Source: Pneumocystis sp. 'macacae' (Eukaryota; Ascomycota; Pneumocystomycetes; Pneumocystales; Pneumocystaceae). Taken from it: a stretch of 64,000 nucleotides of DNA. The translations under genes were made by a program, and so were the position numbers. This document shows positions 10,757-24,396 of the stretch, one piece after another. The stretch lies in NCBI GenBank assembly GCA_018127085.1, contig CM030726.1, positions 434,001-498,000 on the forward strand, read 5' to 3'. How positions within the stretch are numbered: position 1 is the first letter of the stretch; the number at the start of each line of letters is the position of its first letter. The notes beneath the pieces were generated by a model. That model saw only the letters and a list, made by a program, of their open reading frames with translations, searched no databases and was not told the DNA's origin.

Positions 10757-12690
10757 ATGGGAAAAAATACAGATAAGGTAATTTAATATAAAATTATTTA
10801 AATTAAACCAATAAAAGAGTTATATATAACAAATTCTGAATGGTCTGGAATAGATGGACAACATAGCACAGCTACTGGGATTGCAAAAAGAAAAATAACT
10901 CAATCTTTCTCTTTATTACCTTTCCAATACTGTAATTTATCATTGCAACCATTTGAAAACCCAGTATGTAGTATAAACGAGGCGAATGAAGCTACTATTT
11001 TTGAATTGCTGTATTATATACCTGTATTAAAATAAAATAACTAACACATTTCAAGACACATAATTCCATATATAAAAAAACATAGAACAAACCCGATAAC
11101 AGGAGAAAAACTTGAAGCAAAGTCCCTTCTAAAACTAAAATTTTACAAAAATGAAAAAGGGGAATATTGTTGTCCAATTACGTATAAAATATTTAATAAC
11201 CATACTCACATTGTTGCAATAAGAACATCCGGAAATGTATTTTCATGGGATACTATAGATAATTTAAACCTTAAAACTAAAAACATGAATGATTTACTAA
11301 CTAATGAATCATTTACGAAAAATGATATCATTACTATTCAGGTTTAATAACAAAATTAAATTCGAATACATTAAATAGTTTTTTAGAATCCATATACTCT
11401 TCGGAACCATAAAATATCAAAATTAAAACACCTTAATGAAGATACAAATCTTACAAAGATTCAAAGAAATAATGACAAAAAAATCGAATCTAAAATAGAC
11501 ATTGGAGAAAAAGTATTCTATAACCTTTTTATAAAGATAATAATAATTACAATAGATTGTAAATCCGAAATCAATGTTTAACAATAATTGCAATATAGAC
11601 CTTATTTCAGAGAATGAGAAAATATGTTTAGATACTAAAGAATCAAAAAATAATTTAATGTATTCTGAACAGAAAAAAATACTATATAATGTAGCGCCAT
11701 ATACTACTGGTCTTGCTGCAGCAAGTTTTACTAGTACATCTCTTACTCCTGTTACATCTCTCGAAAGAGCGTTATATAATGATGAAGATTATATGTTGAT
11801 ACCTAAAAAAATACAAACAAAAGGATATGCCAGAATTCAAACAAATTTAGGTAAAGTTTTCTCTCGTAAATATAATTAAATAATTTTAAAAGGAAATATA
11901 AATGTAGAATTAAATGCAAAATGGGCACCTAAGGCTGTTTATAATTTCATTATGCTTGCAAAACGTGGTGATTATAAAAATGTAATATTTCATAGGAATA
12001 TCAAAAACTTTATGGTTATATTCATATTTATCTATCTTTGATTCTAATAAATATTAGATTCAAGGAGGTGATCCTACAGGAACTGGAAAAGGGGGAAAAT
12101 CGTTTTGGGGACAAGATTTTAATGATGAAATCCAAGGCCCATTAAGCCATAATGAAAGAGGAATACTTAGTATGGCCAACAAAGGAAAAAACACAAATTC
12201 ATCACAATTGTACATTATATGTATTACTATTATTATACACACTAATAATATTCCTAGTTTTATAACTTATAAAGAAATAAAAAACTTAGATCGTAAACAC
12301 ACTATTTTTGGTAAAGTAGTTGGTGGAATGGATACTTTAGATAAAATGGAAAATAGCCCAGTAGATTCATCAAATAAGCCTATTTCAGATATAATAATAA
12401 CTGATATTATTGTTTTCATAGATCCCTTTGAAGAATTTAAAAAAACACAGCTTTTAGAACAAAAACAAAAAAATATAAATCTTGAAAAAGACCACGACAC
12501 AACAACATGGACAGGTAAATCCTTAACCATAAATAAAGACATTCAACAAAATTCGATTGTGGGAAAATATTTAAAACAAAACAACCTAGTAAATAAAATA
12601 AGTAGAGAAACTATAGAAACAATCAGCAAACCTATAGCATCCAAACCACAAAAAAAAAAAGGAGAATTCGGAAATTTCGATAGTTGGTAA
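10757..12690 (+). CDS. CYP8: U-box cyclophilin (PPIL2/Cyp8 family), spliceosome-associated
   Basis: A nuclear cyclophilin with an N-terminal U-box, the fungal counterpart of human PPIL2. Short first exon MGKNTDK, then an intron, then [12 protein letters not shown] and [18 protein letters not shown] (U-box start). After a further intron come [38 protein letters not shown] and [11 protein letters not shown]. The linker exon at 11574-11879 contains the family signature [17 protein letters not shown] and ends [10 protein letters not shown]. The cyclophilin domain then reads [25 protein letters not shown] (with the catalytic-type arginine), [17 protein letters not shown] and [20 protein letters not shown]. 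The last junction removes an in-frame intron near 12209-12258. It continues [19 protein letters not shown] and ends in a Lys-rich tail, EFGNFDSW. Convergent with MRPL10, 62 bp away. Confidence 0.92.
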
Positions 12691-12752
12691 TATTACAATC
12701 AAAATACTCATCAATTGATCATAATTGATATCTAAAAATCCTTGTTTGCATA

Positions 12753-13539
12753 TTAAATAGATGCCAAATATCCACGATGTATCTTATTACTATAATATTG
12801 AATATCAGATCTGTTTGTTGGTCGAGCCTGTTTAGGAATAGTTTTAAAAGTTTCTGGATAAAGATGTGCTCTCAACCCTAAACAATTATAATATACACAG
12901 GTAACCTTCCCTCCAAGAACTTCAATCCTTTTAATAGCTTCTTTAGAAGCCTTTGAAACCTGAATTTCTATCGGTGTATTAAAGAATTCTTTACCCTATA
13001 ATAATTCAATACATAAAAATATTAGCAGAAGAATACATTAGCCAATAACTTTATTCCGGATTTCACTCCATGAACAATATTAGAATCATAAAGATGTTTT
13101 ATAGTAATTGGTTTCGTTGCATCTATTCTTCCGTTATTAATCCAGACTTGCAAACGTTGAAGATTTAATGGAGAAAATTTTTTTGAATTCCTAATATAAA
13201 TAAATATTTCTTAAAATTGAATAGCTAAATACTACATATTCACAAATCCGCGTTTAGGGTATAATCTAGTAATAGGTGTTTGACCTCCTTCAAAACCAGG
13301 TTTAACTCTATTATTTCCGCTTCTAGCCTTTTGACCTTTATGGCCTCTTCCACTTGTTTTCCCTTTCCCAGAAGACGCGCCTCTTCCAACTCTTTTAGCC
13401 TAATATAAATATAAATTTCAAAATTGACAAAAATTTTAGAAATAACTCTTTTAATTGAAGAATTACCAAAAGATCCAAGAAAAGAAATACATCTGTTGCC
13501 GAAACTCAAAGCTCCAAACAATTTCAAAGGATAAAACAT
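12753..13539 (-). CDS. MRPL10: mitochondrial large-subunit ribosomal protein uL15m
   Basis: A structural protein of the mitochondrial large ribosomal subunit. Exon 1 (from 13539) encodes a hydrophobic and basic leader, [20 protein letters not shown]. Exon 2, in another frame after a short intron, has the diagnostic uL15 glycine-rich run [20 protein letters not shown], then [20 protein letters not shown] and LYPKRGF. Downstream exons give [20 protein letters not shown], then a segment with [20 protein letters not shown], and the end reads [20 protein letters not shown] and IHRGYLASI. This is the whole uL15m family pattern, with about four exons. It is divergent from LSM3, only 81 bp between starts. 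Confidence 0.9.
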
Positions 13540-13620
13540 ACTAATTATTTTTAAAACCTAAAATTCTTTAATTTGAAGATCCATATTTTAAATATTTTTT
13601 CATCGGTCAAAAAAATAAAT

Positions 13621-14096
13621 ATGAACGATATTGAAATTCAAGCAGACAGTGCATCAGTAAAATTTTTTTCATAAGAAAAACAATGTAACATCTATAGGTT
13701 TTAGAGCCTTTGGATCTTGTTAGGCTTTCCTTAGATGAAAGAGTATATGTTAAATTACGAGGAGATAGAGAAATAAAAGGCAGATTACATGTAAGCGATA
13801 TATATATTTATAAAATATAATATTATTTATTTTATATAGGCTTATGATAGTCATCTTAATATGGTTTTAAGCGATGTGGAAGAGACAGTTTATACAGTTG
13901 ATATTGACGATGAAGCAGAGGAACATATTAGTGTATATATTTTTTTGTATTATACATAAAATAATTATGATAGACTAAGAAGAAACACTCTGAAATGATA
14001 TTTGTATATCAAAATTTTATATCCTTCTTATTATTAAACTTCAATATTTAGGTACGCGGAGATTCAGTAATTTTAATATCTCCACCAAAGAGATAA
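13621..14096 (+). CDS. LSM3: U6 snRNA-associated Sm-like protein LSm3
   Basis: A subunit of the LSm2-8 ring bound to U6 snRNA and the LSm1-7 ring of mRNA decay. Five short exons. Exon 1 gives [12 protein letters not shown]. Exon 2 carries the Sm1 motif: [20 protein letters not shown], then REIKGRLH. Exon 3 reads [20 protein letters not shown] and an acidic stretch [10 protein letters not shown]. Exon 4 is KKKHSEMIF. The last exon has the Sm2 motif [14 protein letters not shown] and stops. The AYDxHLNMVL and VRGDxVxLxxPP strings identify LSm3 among the LSm paralogues, and the length (about 95 aa) is normal. Four introns within about 480 bp is dense even for this genome. Confidence 0.93.
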
Positions 14097-14999
14097 AAAA
14101 TTACAAACATATACTAAGTTATAGTATTGTTTTGAATTATAGCTTTTATTTCAATTTCAAAACGATAATTTAATATGCTTATAAATATAAAATTTATTAA
14201 AAATATCATTGAAAAATCATTAAATTTATATTTAATATACTTAAGAATACTTTCAAAATTGTCAAAAATCTAGTCTCTAGTACAATATAAAAACATATTT
14301 TAATATTAAATTATCAATAATTTATAACTTTAACAATATTTTCTTATAAAACATTTTTTTTAAAAAAAACTATAGAAATTAACCCATATCTATAAATTTA
14401 AAATTTTCACTATTTAACATACTATATAAATTTCTTTTTTTATTTAAAATATATACTTTTGAAATTTTACAATTATTAATATTTTTATTTTTAAAACAGT
14501 AATTAAATAATTAAAATCTACTCAATCAAAATTTATTATAGATATATATATGAATAAAATAAAACATAAAAATTATATACCATTAAAAATATTTGAAATA
14601 CTCAAAAACCTTTATATCAGTATTTTTACATAACCTATTTAAAACATACAAGAAATTTATTCTACAAAATACGTAGAATTGATATATTAAATATATAGAA
14701 ACAAAATTGTTAAAACAGAAATCGAAATAATAATACTATTTAAAAATAAACAGCTAAAAACACCACATCTAAATACAACAAATATTTTTTTTTTTAATAA
14801 AACAATAATATTCTAATTTAAAGACAATTATTAAATAACAATATAATTCAATTATAACATAAAATCTAATAAGCACAACTTTATTATTTCACTATTATAT
14901 TAGAAATATAAAATAGAAATCTTAACTATTTTAGATAGCTTAAAACCTACTTATATCTCTAATAAATATTAAATAAATAAATAAAGACATTTTTATTTC
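14097..14999. other. AT-rich 3' flank between convergent genes
   Basis: About 900 bp between the 3' ends of LSM3 (+) and the NADH dehydrogenase gene (-). Long A and T runs; no coding frame or RNA gene recognised. Confidence 0.6.
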
Positions 15000-17240
15000 T
15001 TACCTCCCGAAAATAGAAACTTTAATCCAATCTAAACAAACCAAGACTCTATTTCGTACTATTACAATTAGACAGAAACATTATTGAAAATAAATAATTA
15101 CAAGAAAAAAGCATACTTGCATAAACAGATCTAAAAAAATAAGAGTAAACTTTAATTAAATATTTATCAACCTCCAAAATAAAAATGCAACAGTTCCAAA
15201 CATGGAAAAACTCCCTTTTGAAAAAGAAAGGTCAACAATTGCTTTATCATCACCAATATATCTAAAATTATAAACCCAAATTCAGATAAAACATTCACAT
15301 ACGCAAGACTTCCTCTATATAAAAACTCAAAAGGCAAAATAGACAATCTTTTCATTTTCTTTATTTTAATATCAATATCTTTTTTTACCATTTCTTTATT
15401 TTCAAAATTAATATTATCAGTCTCCAGTAGTTTTTCAAGATATTGTATTTCTTTTTTAACTTTCCTAAATTTTGCCAATGTATCAAACAATCTAGCAAGA
15501 TATTCTCCTTGTTGAGATGCAACTATAAACATTAAAAATAGTATCAAAACAAAAAAAAAAGACCTTGGGCAGTAGGAGCATATTTAGTAGCCGTACAATC
15601 ACCAAGAGCCCTATACGAATTAATTTGATATAACATTATTTATCCAAATACCAAATATTCTCAGCACCTTTCACAACCAGGTAATCATTAACTAATAAAC
15701 CTCTTGAACTACCACTTTGTTCAGGAATCTTAGATATTAAATCCTTAATAACTAAAATATTAAAAAAATATATTTTTCAAAATTTATTAACCATTTCTCG
15801 GAGAATTCCCTGTAGCCCACACAAGCAGTCCATATGGAACTCTTTGTATCATTTTTTTGTTATCAGGTGAAATTGTTTCTACAACAATATATTTATCTAT
15901 ATAATTAAAAAATATAAATATATAAAACTAAGTAAATACCAGTAACGCCTTTTACTATACTTCTAGTAAGTATTTCAATGTTTTGTTTTCTAAAAGCAGC
16001 TTCAGTATACTATTAGAACAATAAGTCTAGTAATCAAAAAACACTATTATTACATTTACTAAAGTCTTAGGAAACATAGGAAGAACCTAAATAATATAAA
16101 CAAATATAAATATGTTATATATACGTACAGAAGGAAGCATTTCAATTAGTCTAACCTTAAATACATCCGATATTTCTATACTACTTTAAATTATTGAATC
16201 CACCAAATTATTAACATACCTGGATACCATTTTTTTAAATCTGCCTCAAAAAAATCATGTAACTCAGCAGCAAATTCAACACCAGTAGGTCCTCCCCCTA
16301 CAACAATCATATTCAATAAACGTTCCTTTTCCTCATCTGTTTGTCCTTCAAATAACGCTGCCTTAATACACTCCATAATTTTTATTCTTATTTTTCTAGC
16401 ATCAGATGTTTCTTTTAAAAAATTAGCATATTGACTAACACCAGAAATTCCAAAAGTCTGATTTTCAGCACCAACACCAATAACAAGATAATCATAAGAC
16501 AATTTTGTCTCATTAACATCACCATAAACATCAGAAGAATCTCTTATTATAATAGTTTTATTATCAGGGTCAATACTAGTGCAACATGCCTCATAAAACC
16601 GAACATTTGTTTTCTTATGACGTATCATATATATAATAGGTTCCATAATAGAACGAAATTCAACAGTTCCTGTTGTACAGCTTGGAAGAAATGCTATTGA
16701 AATATATAAAAAAAATTTAAAACAAAAAACTTACGCGTATAAAGAAAATAATTTCTGGGTGAAACAATAGCAATATTATAATCATTCGACTTAATATTTT
16801 TCAGTAAAGAAATACTTCCCCATCCACTTCCAAGGATTACTATAGTTTTTTTATTAGGATCAGGTTCTATTAAAAATAAAGGATGACGAAATTTATAAAC
16901 ATCTACAAATACTTCAGTCATTCTCAGAAAATTTATAAAAATAAGTACCATAAACAAAATATATTAAACCTGAAGTTATTAAAATATATGTAAGTCCTTT
17001 AATTTTTTTCAAAAATTCGTTCTTTTTCAAAAAAAAATTACTCTGAGAAACCCACTTCAAATAGAAAATAGTCCTTATTTGATTATAGTGTCGATATCTC
17101 CAAAATGAATACGGAAAACGTCCTTGTATCAATGATAAATTAGCTTGCATAAAAATTGGATTTTTTGATATAACAAGACCGTAAAATTTCCTAAAATCAA
17201 TTCCCCTAATAGTCTTTTTAAACATTAAAAAACTTAACAC
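15000..17240 (-). CDS. NDE1: alternative (rotenone-insensitive) NADH:ubiquinone oxidoreductase
   Basis: A single-subunit type II NADH dehydrogenase of the mitochondrial inner membrane, passing electrons from NADH to ubiquinone without pumping protons. The first exon (from 17240) has a basic mitochondrial leader and one hydrophobic segment ([20 protein letters not shown]). Next come [16 protein letters not shown] (FAD-binding dinucleotide fold) and [20 protein letters not shown]. The 16191-16646 exon reads [17 protein letters not shown] and then [20 protein letters not shown] (NADH-binding fold). Later exons give ASQQGEYLA, then [16 protein letters not shown], and [18 protein letters not shown] at the stop. 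At least seven short introns. The leader plus membrane segment suggests the outward-facing (NDE) form over NDI1, but sequence alone does not settle this. Confidence 0.88.
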
Positions 17241-17563
17241 AATAAAAACAATCCTTAATATTTGATTCTATAAAAACATTTTTTATCATTCAGAATATCG
17301 TTTCGAAAAAATGAAATTGTATTATATAAATATATATTAAAACAAACATTTAAATTTATATTTTTATTTTATTTTATTTTCTACTCTTGCTTTAAAAAAT
17401 ATTTAAACCAAATGCCATAAAATTTAATAATTAATATGATTATCCATAGATACAGCTTTTAAATATTCTAAATTCACAAACTTTTAAAAAACTATAATCT
17501 ATGTTTTTTTTTTTTGCTTAAATTAGATATTACCTCCACTTTTTTTTTTTAAATCAACAGTGT

Positions 17564-20341
17564 TTACAAGACCTAATAAAAATATAAAAATACAAAACAA
17601 AACAATTATAGTTTACTTTTATAAAACAAACTCACTTTAGGATGAGCCATTACTTTCCGTGCCTCAAAGTGTAGAACCTGAAGACCTTTTTGAGAAGTAG
17701 CGCGAGACAAAGCAACATAACTAAAAACAATCTTAATAGATAATATAAAATATTTTTTAAACTGACGCTTGCCCTTTTTCAAAAACTCTTCCTAAATCAA
17801 CTTTCACTCTTTCTAAAGTTTGACCTTGAGCCTTATGAATACTAATTGCATAGGCCAAAATAAGTGGTATCTGAGAACGACTTGCTTGTATCTCACCATT
17901 TGGAAGCTCTATTTTCCATTGTTCAGGCTGCACTAACATATCTCGAGTCAAACCATTAGACAAAGTAAATCTAACAAGAGGCCAAAGCTTTCCTGTAGCA
18001 GCTACAGACTGCATTTTTGCTATTCTCCTCTTTTTACGTCTTTTTATCTCATCAATGTTAGGATCATCTGCTTGTTCATGATAATTAAATAAGTCATCAT
18101 CAGGATCGTCTTCTTGCCATATTTGAAACGTTTTTTCATTCATAAATCCTATGACTTTTCCCAATGATCCATTTACTAACTGATCATCAAAATTTTTTAT
18201 CAACATTACTTGTGCACCCTCTTTGAGATCTATTCGAGCTGGTGCCATACAATTAGAAAGCAATTTATCTCTTTGAACTTTATCAACAACAGTTCCAGAA
18301 TCCAATGCTTCAAATGTCCGTAAAGTACCGCTAAGAGCACGCATACGAGTTGCATTTGCTTTATCGACCTCACTACGTGTAGGAAACCTTTAAATTAAGT
18401 AAAAAAATCACTAAATAACATACTTACAACTCTGTAGGTTCAAGGCCATCATCAAATTGAAGTTCTCTATCTAAAGAACGAAATTTCTTAATAGAATCAT
18501 GAGATAAATGCCCCAAACGCAATTCATTAAGCATTTCAACAAAATCTAAACATAACTAATTATCAAAAAACCATATTTAGACATACCTTGATCCTTTTGA
18601 CGAAAAACATGAGTCAATGCTATGGTATGAGAAATAACATCTTTCCACTTTTCAGCTTCAAAAGCGAATTTAGCCATTTTTCCTTGATCAGGAACAGGAG
18701 GAAGTTGAAAAAAATCACCAGTTACAATTACCTATAATTTCACAAATAAAAACAATTGAAGATATACATATTATTCAGTACCTGAATCCCACCAAATGAA
18801 TTCTCATTATTTCTTAATTTTCTAGCAATATTTTCAAGTTTATCAAATAACTCAGCATCTACCATTGAGACTGATAAAATTAAATAGACCTAAAGAAAAA
18901 TATATTCTTAACTTACTTTCATCTATAATAAGAACTTTAGTTCTTAACCATCTAGATAAACATTTCTTATTTTTCCTAATTTTCTTACATAGATCTTCTG
19001 ATGAATCTCTACCCAAACCAATACCAGCATATGAATGAAGAGTAACACCACCAATGTTACATGCAGCTAAACCTGTTGAAGCAGTAATAGCAACACGGTC
19101 AGGTTCTCTAACATATTTTTTACGAAGTGAAGCAATAATTTCTCGTAAAAGAATTGATTTTCCAGTACCTAAGGCATTAGATACAACAATAGAAAAATAA
19201 TATGCTAACCGGCAGACCCAGTGAAGAAAATACTCTTTTTCTCCTCAACAACAATCTTAAGAACAGCTTTTTGTTCTTCAGAAAGAAAAAGACCAGGAAA
19301 TTTTCTATTGATATTTCGTCCTATAGAGTTTTTCTGAATATTCCTAGTTTCAGATTTACAGCCTTGAGCACTATCAATACCATGAATATTGGAATTACTC
19401 GATACATCAGAAACAATTCTTTTACGATTTTTTATTTCAAATTCACCAACCAAAGAACATCCTGTTTTATCCAAATAACTTCGCCCAAAGCTTTGATACT
19501 TTCCATTTTCCTCATCCATTTGCAATACAGAATGGGTTTCAGAAACAGACGAAAGTGAAATATACTTTTCGTTATCATAAGAAGTATGAACTTTTGAATT
19601 CGTATTCTTAACAGAATCACCAGAACTACCCAATTTCATTTCCAATGAATTCAAGGGAATATGTGTTTGTGTTTCACAAGATGTTTTTTCACAAGATATC
19701 ATAGATAATTCAGGTTGAAATATAGAATCAGAAAGTCGAGAATCACCATGAAACTGATTCTTAAATTCAGGTAAAATTAAATGCTGATATTCCAGTGAAG
19801 AAGAGGGCCATGAATAAAAAGATTCATCATGCTCAGAGTCCAATTTTAAATTATCATCAATATCATTCTCACCAATATATACATGATCAACAGAATTTTC
19901 ATCATTCGTATCTTGTAAAGGCACAGTAGTACTTAGAGTTTTATTCTGAAAACTTAGTGTTTCAAGAAACTTTATACTTGAAGAACCAGGTTTTTGATTT
20001 TTTTTAGTATTACAAGCATTATTAAAAATGGGATTAGAACCGCGAGTTATAGACATAGAACGAATATTAAGACTAGATGCATCCACAGGTTTTAAGGGCT
20101 CTGGAATCATATAATTAGACGACACATTATTTACCATATGCTGCAACGTAGTTTGTTTAAAATTAGATATTTTTAAAGTATGTGATCCAGAAAAAGAACA
20201 AGCAAATTTCTGATCGTGTTTTTTTTGTGCCTGTTGGTACATAAAAAAAATAAATCCAATTTTCAAAGGACTAGAAAAACAATATGTCAAATAGTTTGTG
20301 TAGCTATTTGTACACGTTCTTTTTAATTGATTTGTATACAC
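17564..20341 (-). CDS. PIF1: PIF1-family 5'-3' DNA helicase
   Basis: A superfamily 1B helicase acting at telomeres, replication forks and mitochondrial DNA. The first exon is long (20341 to about 19205): residues 1-340 are Ser/Asn-rich and poorly conserved. The helicase begins at [18 protein letters not shown], with Walker A GSAG-TGKS split by an intron. Then come [19 protein letters not shown] (Walker B, at an exon end), [26 protein letters not shown] (motif III) and HVFRQKDQ (motif IV). The 17757-18344 exon has [20 protein letters not shown] and [20 protein letters not shown] (motif V). The last exon has [16 protein letters not shown] (motif VI), and a short terminal exon adds Val-Leu before the stop. 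I kept the first ATG; a downstream ATG would remove only about 33 poorly conserved residues. Confidence 0.92.
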
Positions 20342-22140
20342 TGTTATTAACTTAGATACGAACCTATACAGTAAATTTCTTTAAACAGAAATCAATATTT
20401 TAACGCGTTTTTAACAAGTAAAGCTATAACTTAAAAGTCTTTTTAAAGCCCGTTTAACTTCTAAAAACCATTTTATAATTCATCGAAACAGGATAAAAAA
20501 TTCAGAATATTAAAGCAAAAAATAAATAGCATTTAAACAGAAAATAACAAAAAATTTAACATTATTTTCAAAAAAAAAAACATAAATTCCCGAATTCTAT
20601 TATTAAAATTAATATTTATTTTATAAAAACAAAAAAATAAACAATAAAAAAATAAGATTAAAGTTTTCTAAAAAACATTATATGTCAATAAATATCGAAT
20701 AATTATACATTTAAAGTATTAACATATAAACCGAAAATATTAATATGTCAATTTGTTTAATTGAATTTGAAAAAGACCTATTTATATCTTACAGAAAATT
20801 AGTAATTTTCCTAATCTTTAAGAATATCAAATAAACAATTCTATCAATATTCAAAACTTCAAAAACAAGCATTAAAATTACCGATTTATTTTCTATAACA
20901 TCATTTCTTTTAAATCTCTTCAAGCAATCCTGTTACTAAATAAAAGCATTTATACAACTCAATCCATAAAAATGTCTTGTCATAAAACATAAAACTACAA
21001 TAATTCTATCGCATAGTCAATATAACACTTCAAAATTAAAGTTCTAAAACAATTAAAAGCTCTAAAACAATCCGTAAGCTATTAATAATATTTTCAATAT
21101 ACACTAATACTATACTATTACTATTTAAAACAGTAAAATTCCAATAACTATCATTTAAAATAAATATATAGATAAAATATAATTTACAAAACTAATTTAA
21201 AATAATTTTAAATTTTTTAACAAAAACTAAAAATTTCAATCAAAAATAATTTTAAAAACATTTTAAAATCAAAAATGATCTAATTCAAAAAATAGATATT
21301 AAAGATATTATTAAATTTTTTTATAATATCAAAAAATCAATGTTTAAACCTACAATTAAATAAATATCTTACAAATCCAACTTCTAATAAAAATAATAAA
21401 AAATATAAACTTATAACCTTTCTTTCAAAGCTGTTTTCATTAAACATTAAGATATAAAAAATAGCCATTTTTTATATTCAACTATTTTTAAATCAAATTT
21501 GAAAATCATTGTATTTAATTAAGGCTTCTAGAACAATATATTCAAAAAAATATCTAACTTAAAATACAAGCAAAATTTCATTATACTCAAATCAAACCTT
21601 TAATTTTATTAAAAAAAATAAACTACAATTAAAAATATTAAACATTTCTATTCTATAAAAACTTACAATCATTAATAATTCTTTAATAAAGTTTATACCA
21701 TTTATAATATCTAAAAGTTAGCGAAATAAAATTTTCAAATATATTTACCAAATTTTTTTCTAAACAAATTACATATAACTATTTATTACATATCTCATAA
21801 ACAAAATACCTTTAATCAGTAATTATCAAAAAATATATTTTAAATTATTACTAAAAGTAAACTTTATACTAAAATGAAAAAATATTTATTTTAAAAATAC
21901 AAATTTTAATAATTAAACATTCGCTATTTTTCTAAATAAATCGTATCAATACATTAACACAATAAACTACAAAATACCAATTAATTTTTACAAAAAAGAG
22001 TATAAAACAAAAATAAATTCACTAAAATATAAATAATCGTAAAATTTAAAAATAAATTTTACAAAAAATTAATACTATTATTTTAATAATTAAATATTAT
22101 CTAGGATGCAAAAACAACGAAACGTTAGTCCATATTAATA
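20342..22140. other. long AT-rich spacer between divergent genes
   Basis: About 1.8 kb between the divergent starts of PIF1 and DSC1. It is nearly pure AT with many homopolymer runs. No coding block, tRNA or repeat family is apparent. It must contain both promoters. Confidence 0.6.
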
Positions 22141-24396
22141 ATGATAAGAAACTTAGACTACCTTGGATGGTTATTTTTTATTATTTTCCTTATTTTGTTA
22201 ATACCAAATTATACAAATTCATATCATCAAGTAACTGTTGAAGAAATTCTTAAGGAAAAAAAAAGACATCTGTAAGTATCTTCGAAAAACAGTTAAGAAT
22301 TACTAAAACATTAAGTATGGCTATAAAAAACTTAACACTGGGAATTCAGGCTAATATTACTAATGTTTGGTTTAAGAAAATCAAAACAAGTACTAATCAT
22401 TTAAATAGGTCGATACAACTGTTCCTGACACTATATTAGAGAAAAAGCGTTTATTGTTTTCTAAAGGAATTGGAGAAGAAGAAAATTTATATCATAACAT
22501 TACTGGTTATGTACATGGTGAATGGCATAAGTTGCTTACTCATTCAAATAACACACTAGTCCCAAAGTATGCTGAGCGTTTTGAAAAATTATTATCATAT
22601 AATAAAGGGCTACTAAGCATATTCTTTGAAGAATCTATACTTAATGGAAATCGGATAACTGATGCAACTCTATCAATTCAAGATAAAACCGGGAATTTAT
22701 ATGAAAATATTAGTCTTAGAGGAATTCATTTTGGAGATAATGGCTCGATGATACTTACTTCATCATCATCTAAGTTTCCAAGCCTTATAACTATTCCCCT
22801 TTTTACATTTAATAATTTCACTTTCCAAAAATCACTTATATTGATAACTCAAATTTTGGAACAGCAAATAAAACAATTACAGGATAATGTCCCCAGAAAC
22901 AAAAAAATTCAAATTCATAACGATAATAATAATGAATATTGCGAATTTGTAGTTTATTTACAACTTCTTCCTATTCATAACAATAAAGAACCTAAATTAA
23001 AAGAAATAGAAAAAGATCTTCAAATACCAAATGGTCTTCCTTATTCTTTAATTCCACCTATTATATTATCCGGAATTATTATGTCTCCTGATTGCAAATT
23101 TTCATTAGATTTTAACAACATTACTGGAATTAAAAAAGAAAAATATTATTCGGATGTTAACAAAATTACTTTTTGGCAAAGTCTTCTAGTCATTATACAA
23201 ATTTATTTACTCATAAAACAAATGAACGAAACGTCAACACCATCTGTAAATTCACATTATTAAAAAAAATGTTTACTAATAAAATTCAGAGTATTTCTAA
23301 AATATCATTTTGGAGCATTTGGATACAAGCATCATTAGACGGATATACATGTATAATTTTTTTGTCTACATCTATATCACATAATAGCATATTTCTTTCT
23401 TCTATTACTACTTCATTTCTTTCATTTACACTCGTTGCGATATTTGGAATGAGATATTTGCTTATTATTCATCGTATACAACAACCCGAAACTAGGATAA
23501 CTACAGTAGAAAGACCTAATCAAGAGACAAGTGAAGAAACAGTTCCATTGAATCAACAAGAACATATGAATCAAAATCAAACAAATAGAACTCAGCAAAG
23601 TGAATATAACAACAGTAGTATTAGTACAATATATACTCAGTTCTACCTCTTTCTTCTAGTAATAGTACTGATTTTTCCACAAATAATGTTATTACCAGCA
23701 AATAAAAGACAATATGTTATATATACTATAACTTTTACAGCATTTTCATTCTGGTGGCCTCAGATCATACGGAATAGTTTGAAAGGATACAGAAGACCAT
23801 TTCTTTGGTCCTACGTAATTGGGATGAGTATAACTAGAATCATCCCTATAATATATCTATTTTCTTATCAAAAAAATATACTATTTATTCCAACAAATTT
23901 ATATATAGCTTGGGGGGTTTTTGGTTGGTTATGGTTTCAAATTTGTATTTTAGCTAGTCAGGACTTTTTCGGCCCGCGCTTTTTTATTCCCTCTAATGTA
24001 AGAATCCTAAATATTATTTTGTATAACATTTATATCAGCTTTTACATCCAACATATGATTACCATCCAGTTCTTTCTGAGGATATTGAAACACCATTATC
24101 ATATTCTGACTCTAATGGACATATTATTTGTTCTATATGCATTCAAAATATATCCCTACCACGTATTACTAAAAATTCTACTACAACTAATACTTCAATG
24201 ATTTTAGGAAGAAGAACATATATGGTAATATTTTTCTTTTTTCAGACTTATGATAATTAATAAAGGTTACACCTTGTAAACATCTATTCCATACTAACTG
24301 CCTAGAAAAATGGATGAAAATTCGTTTAATCTGCCCAGGTATAGTTTTTTTTTAATAATGCACTTAATAATATTTTTAGTATGTAGACATTCGTAA
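22141..24396 (+). CDS. DSC1: DSC/Tul1 transmembrane RING ubiquitin ligase
   Basis: Catalytic subunit of the Golgi/endosomal Dsc E3 ligase, which ubiquitinates membrane proteins and, in fission yeast, activates SREBP. Exon 1 has a signal anchor (LGWLFFIIFLILLIPNY) followed by VEEILKEKKRHL. Exon 2 (about 22317-22370) adds KNLTLGIQANITN; the following intron has a clear TACTAAT branch site. The luminal domain follows (NITGYVHGEWHKL, MSPDCKFSLDF). An intron near 23247-23291 joins MNETSTPS to ISKISFWSIWIQASLDG. Then come several membrane segments (FLLVIVLIFPQIMLLPANK, FLWSYVIGMSITRIIPIIYL). The cytosolic RING ends the protein: HIICSICIQN, GRRTYM-VTPCKHLFHTNCL, EKWMKIRLICPVCRHS. The last exon is only about 16 nt. 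The RING is complete and is followed directly by the stop. Confidence 0.9.

Noticed and set aside
23170..23290. Apparent frameshift in the middle of DSC1
   Set aside because: A GT-AG intron (about 23247-23291) joins the two frames and restores the conserved STPS-ISKISFW region.
24192..24300. Apparent end of the DSC1 frame before its RING domain
   Set aside because: The frame ends only because an intron is read through; joining exons restores CSIC...CKHLFH...CPVC, so the gene is intact and not truncated.
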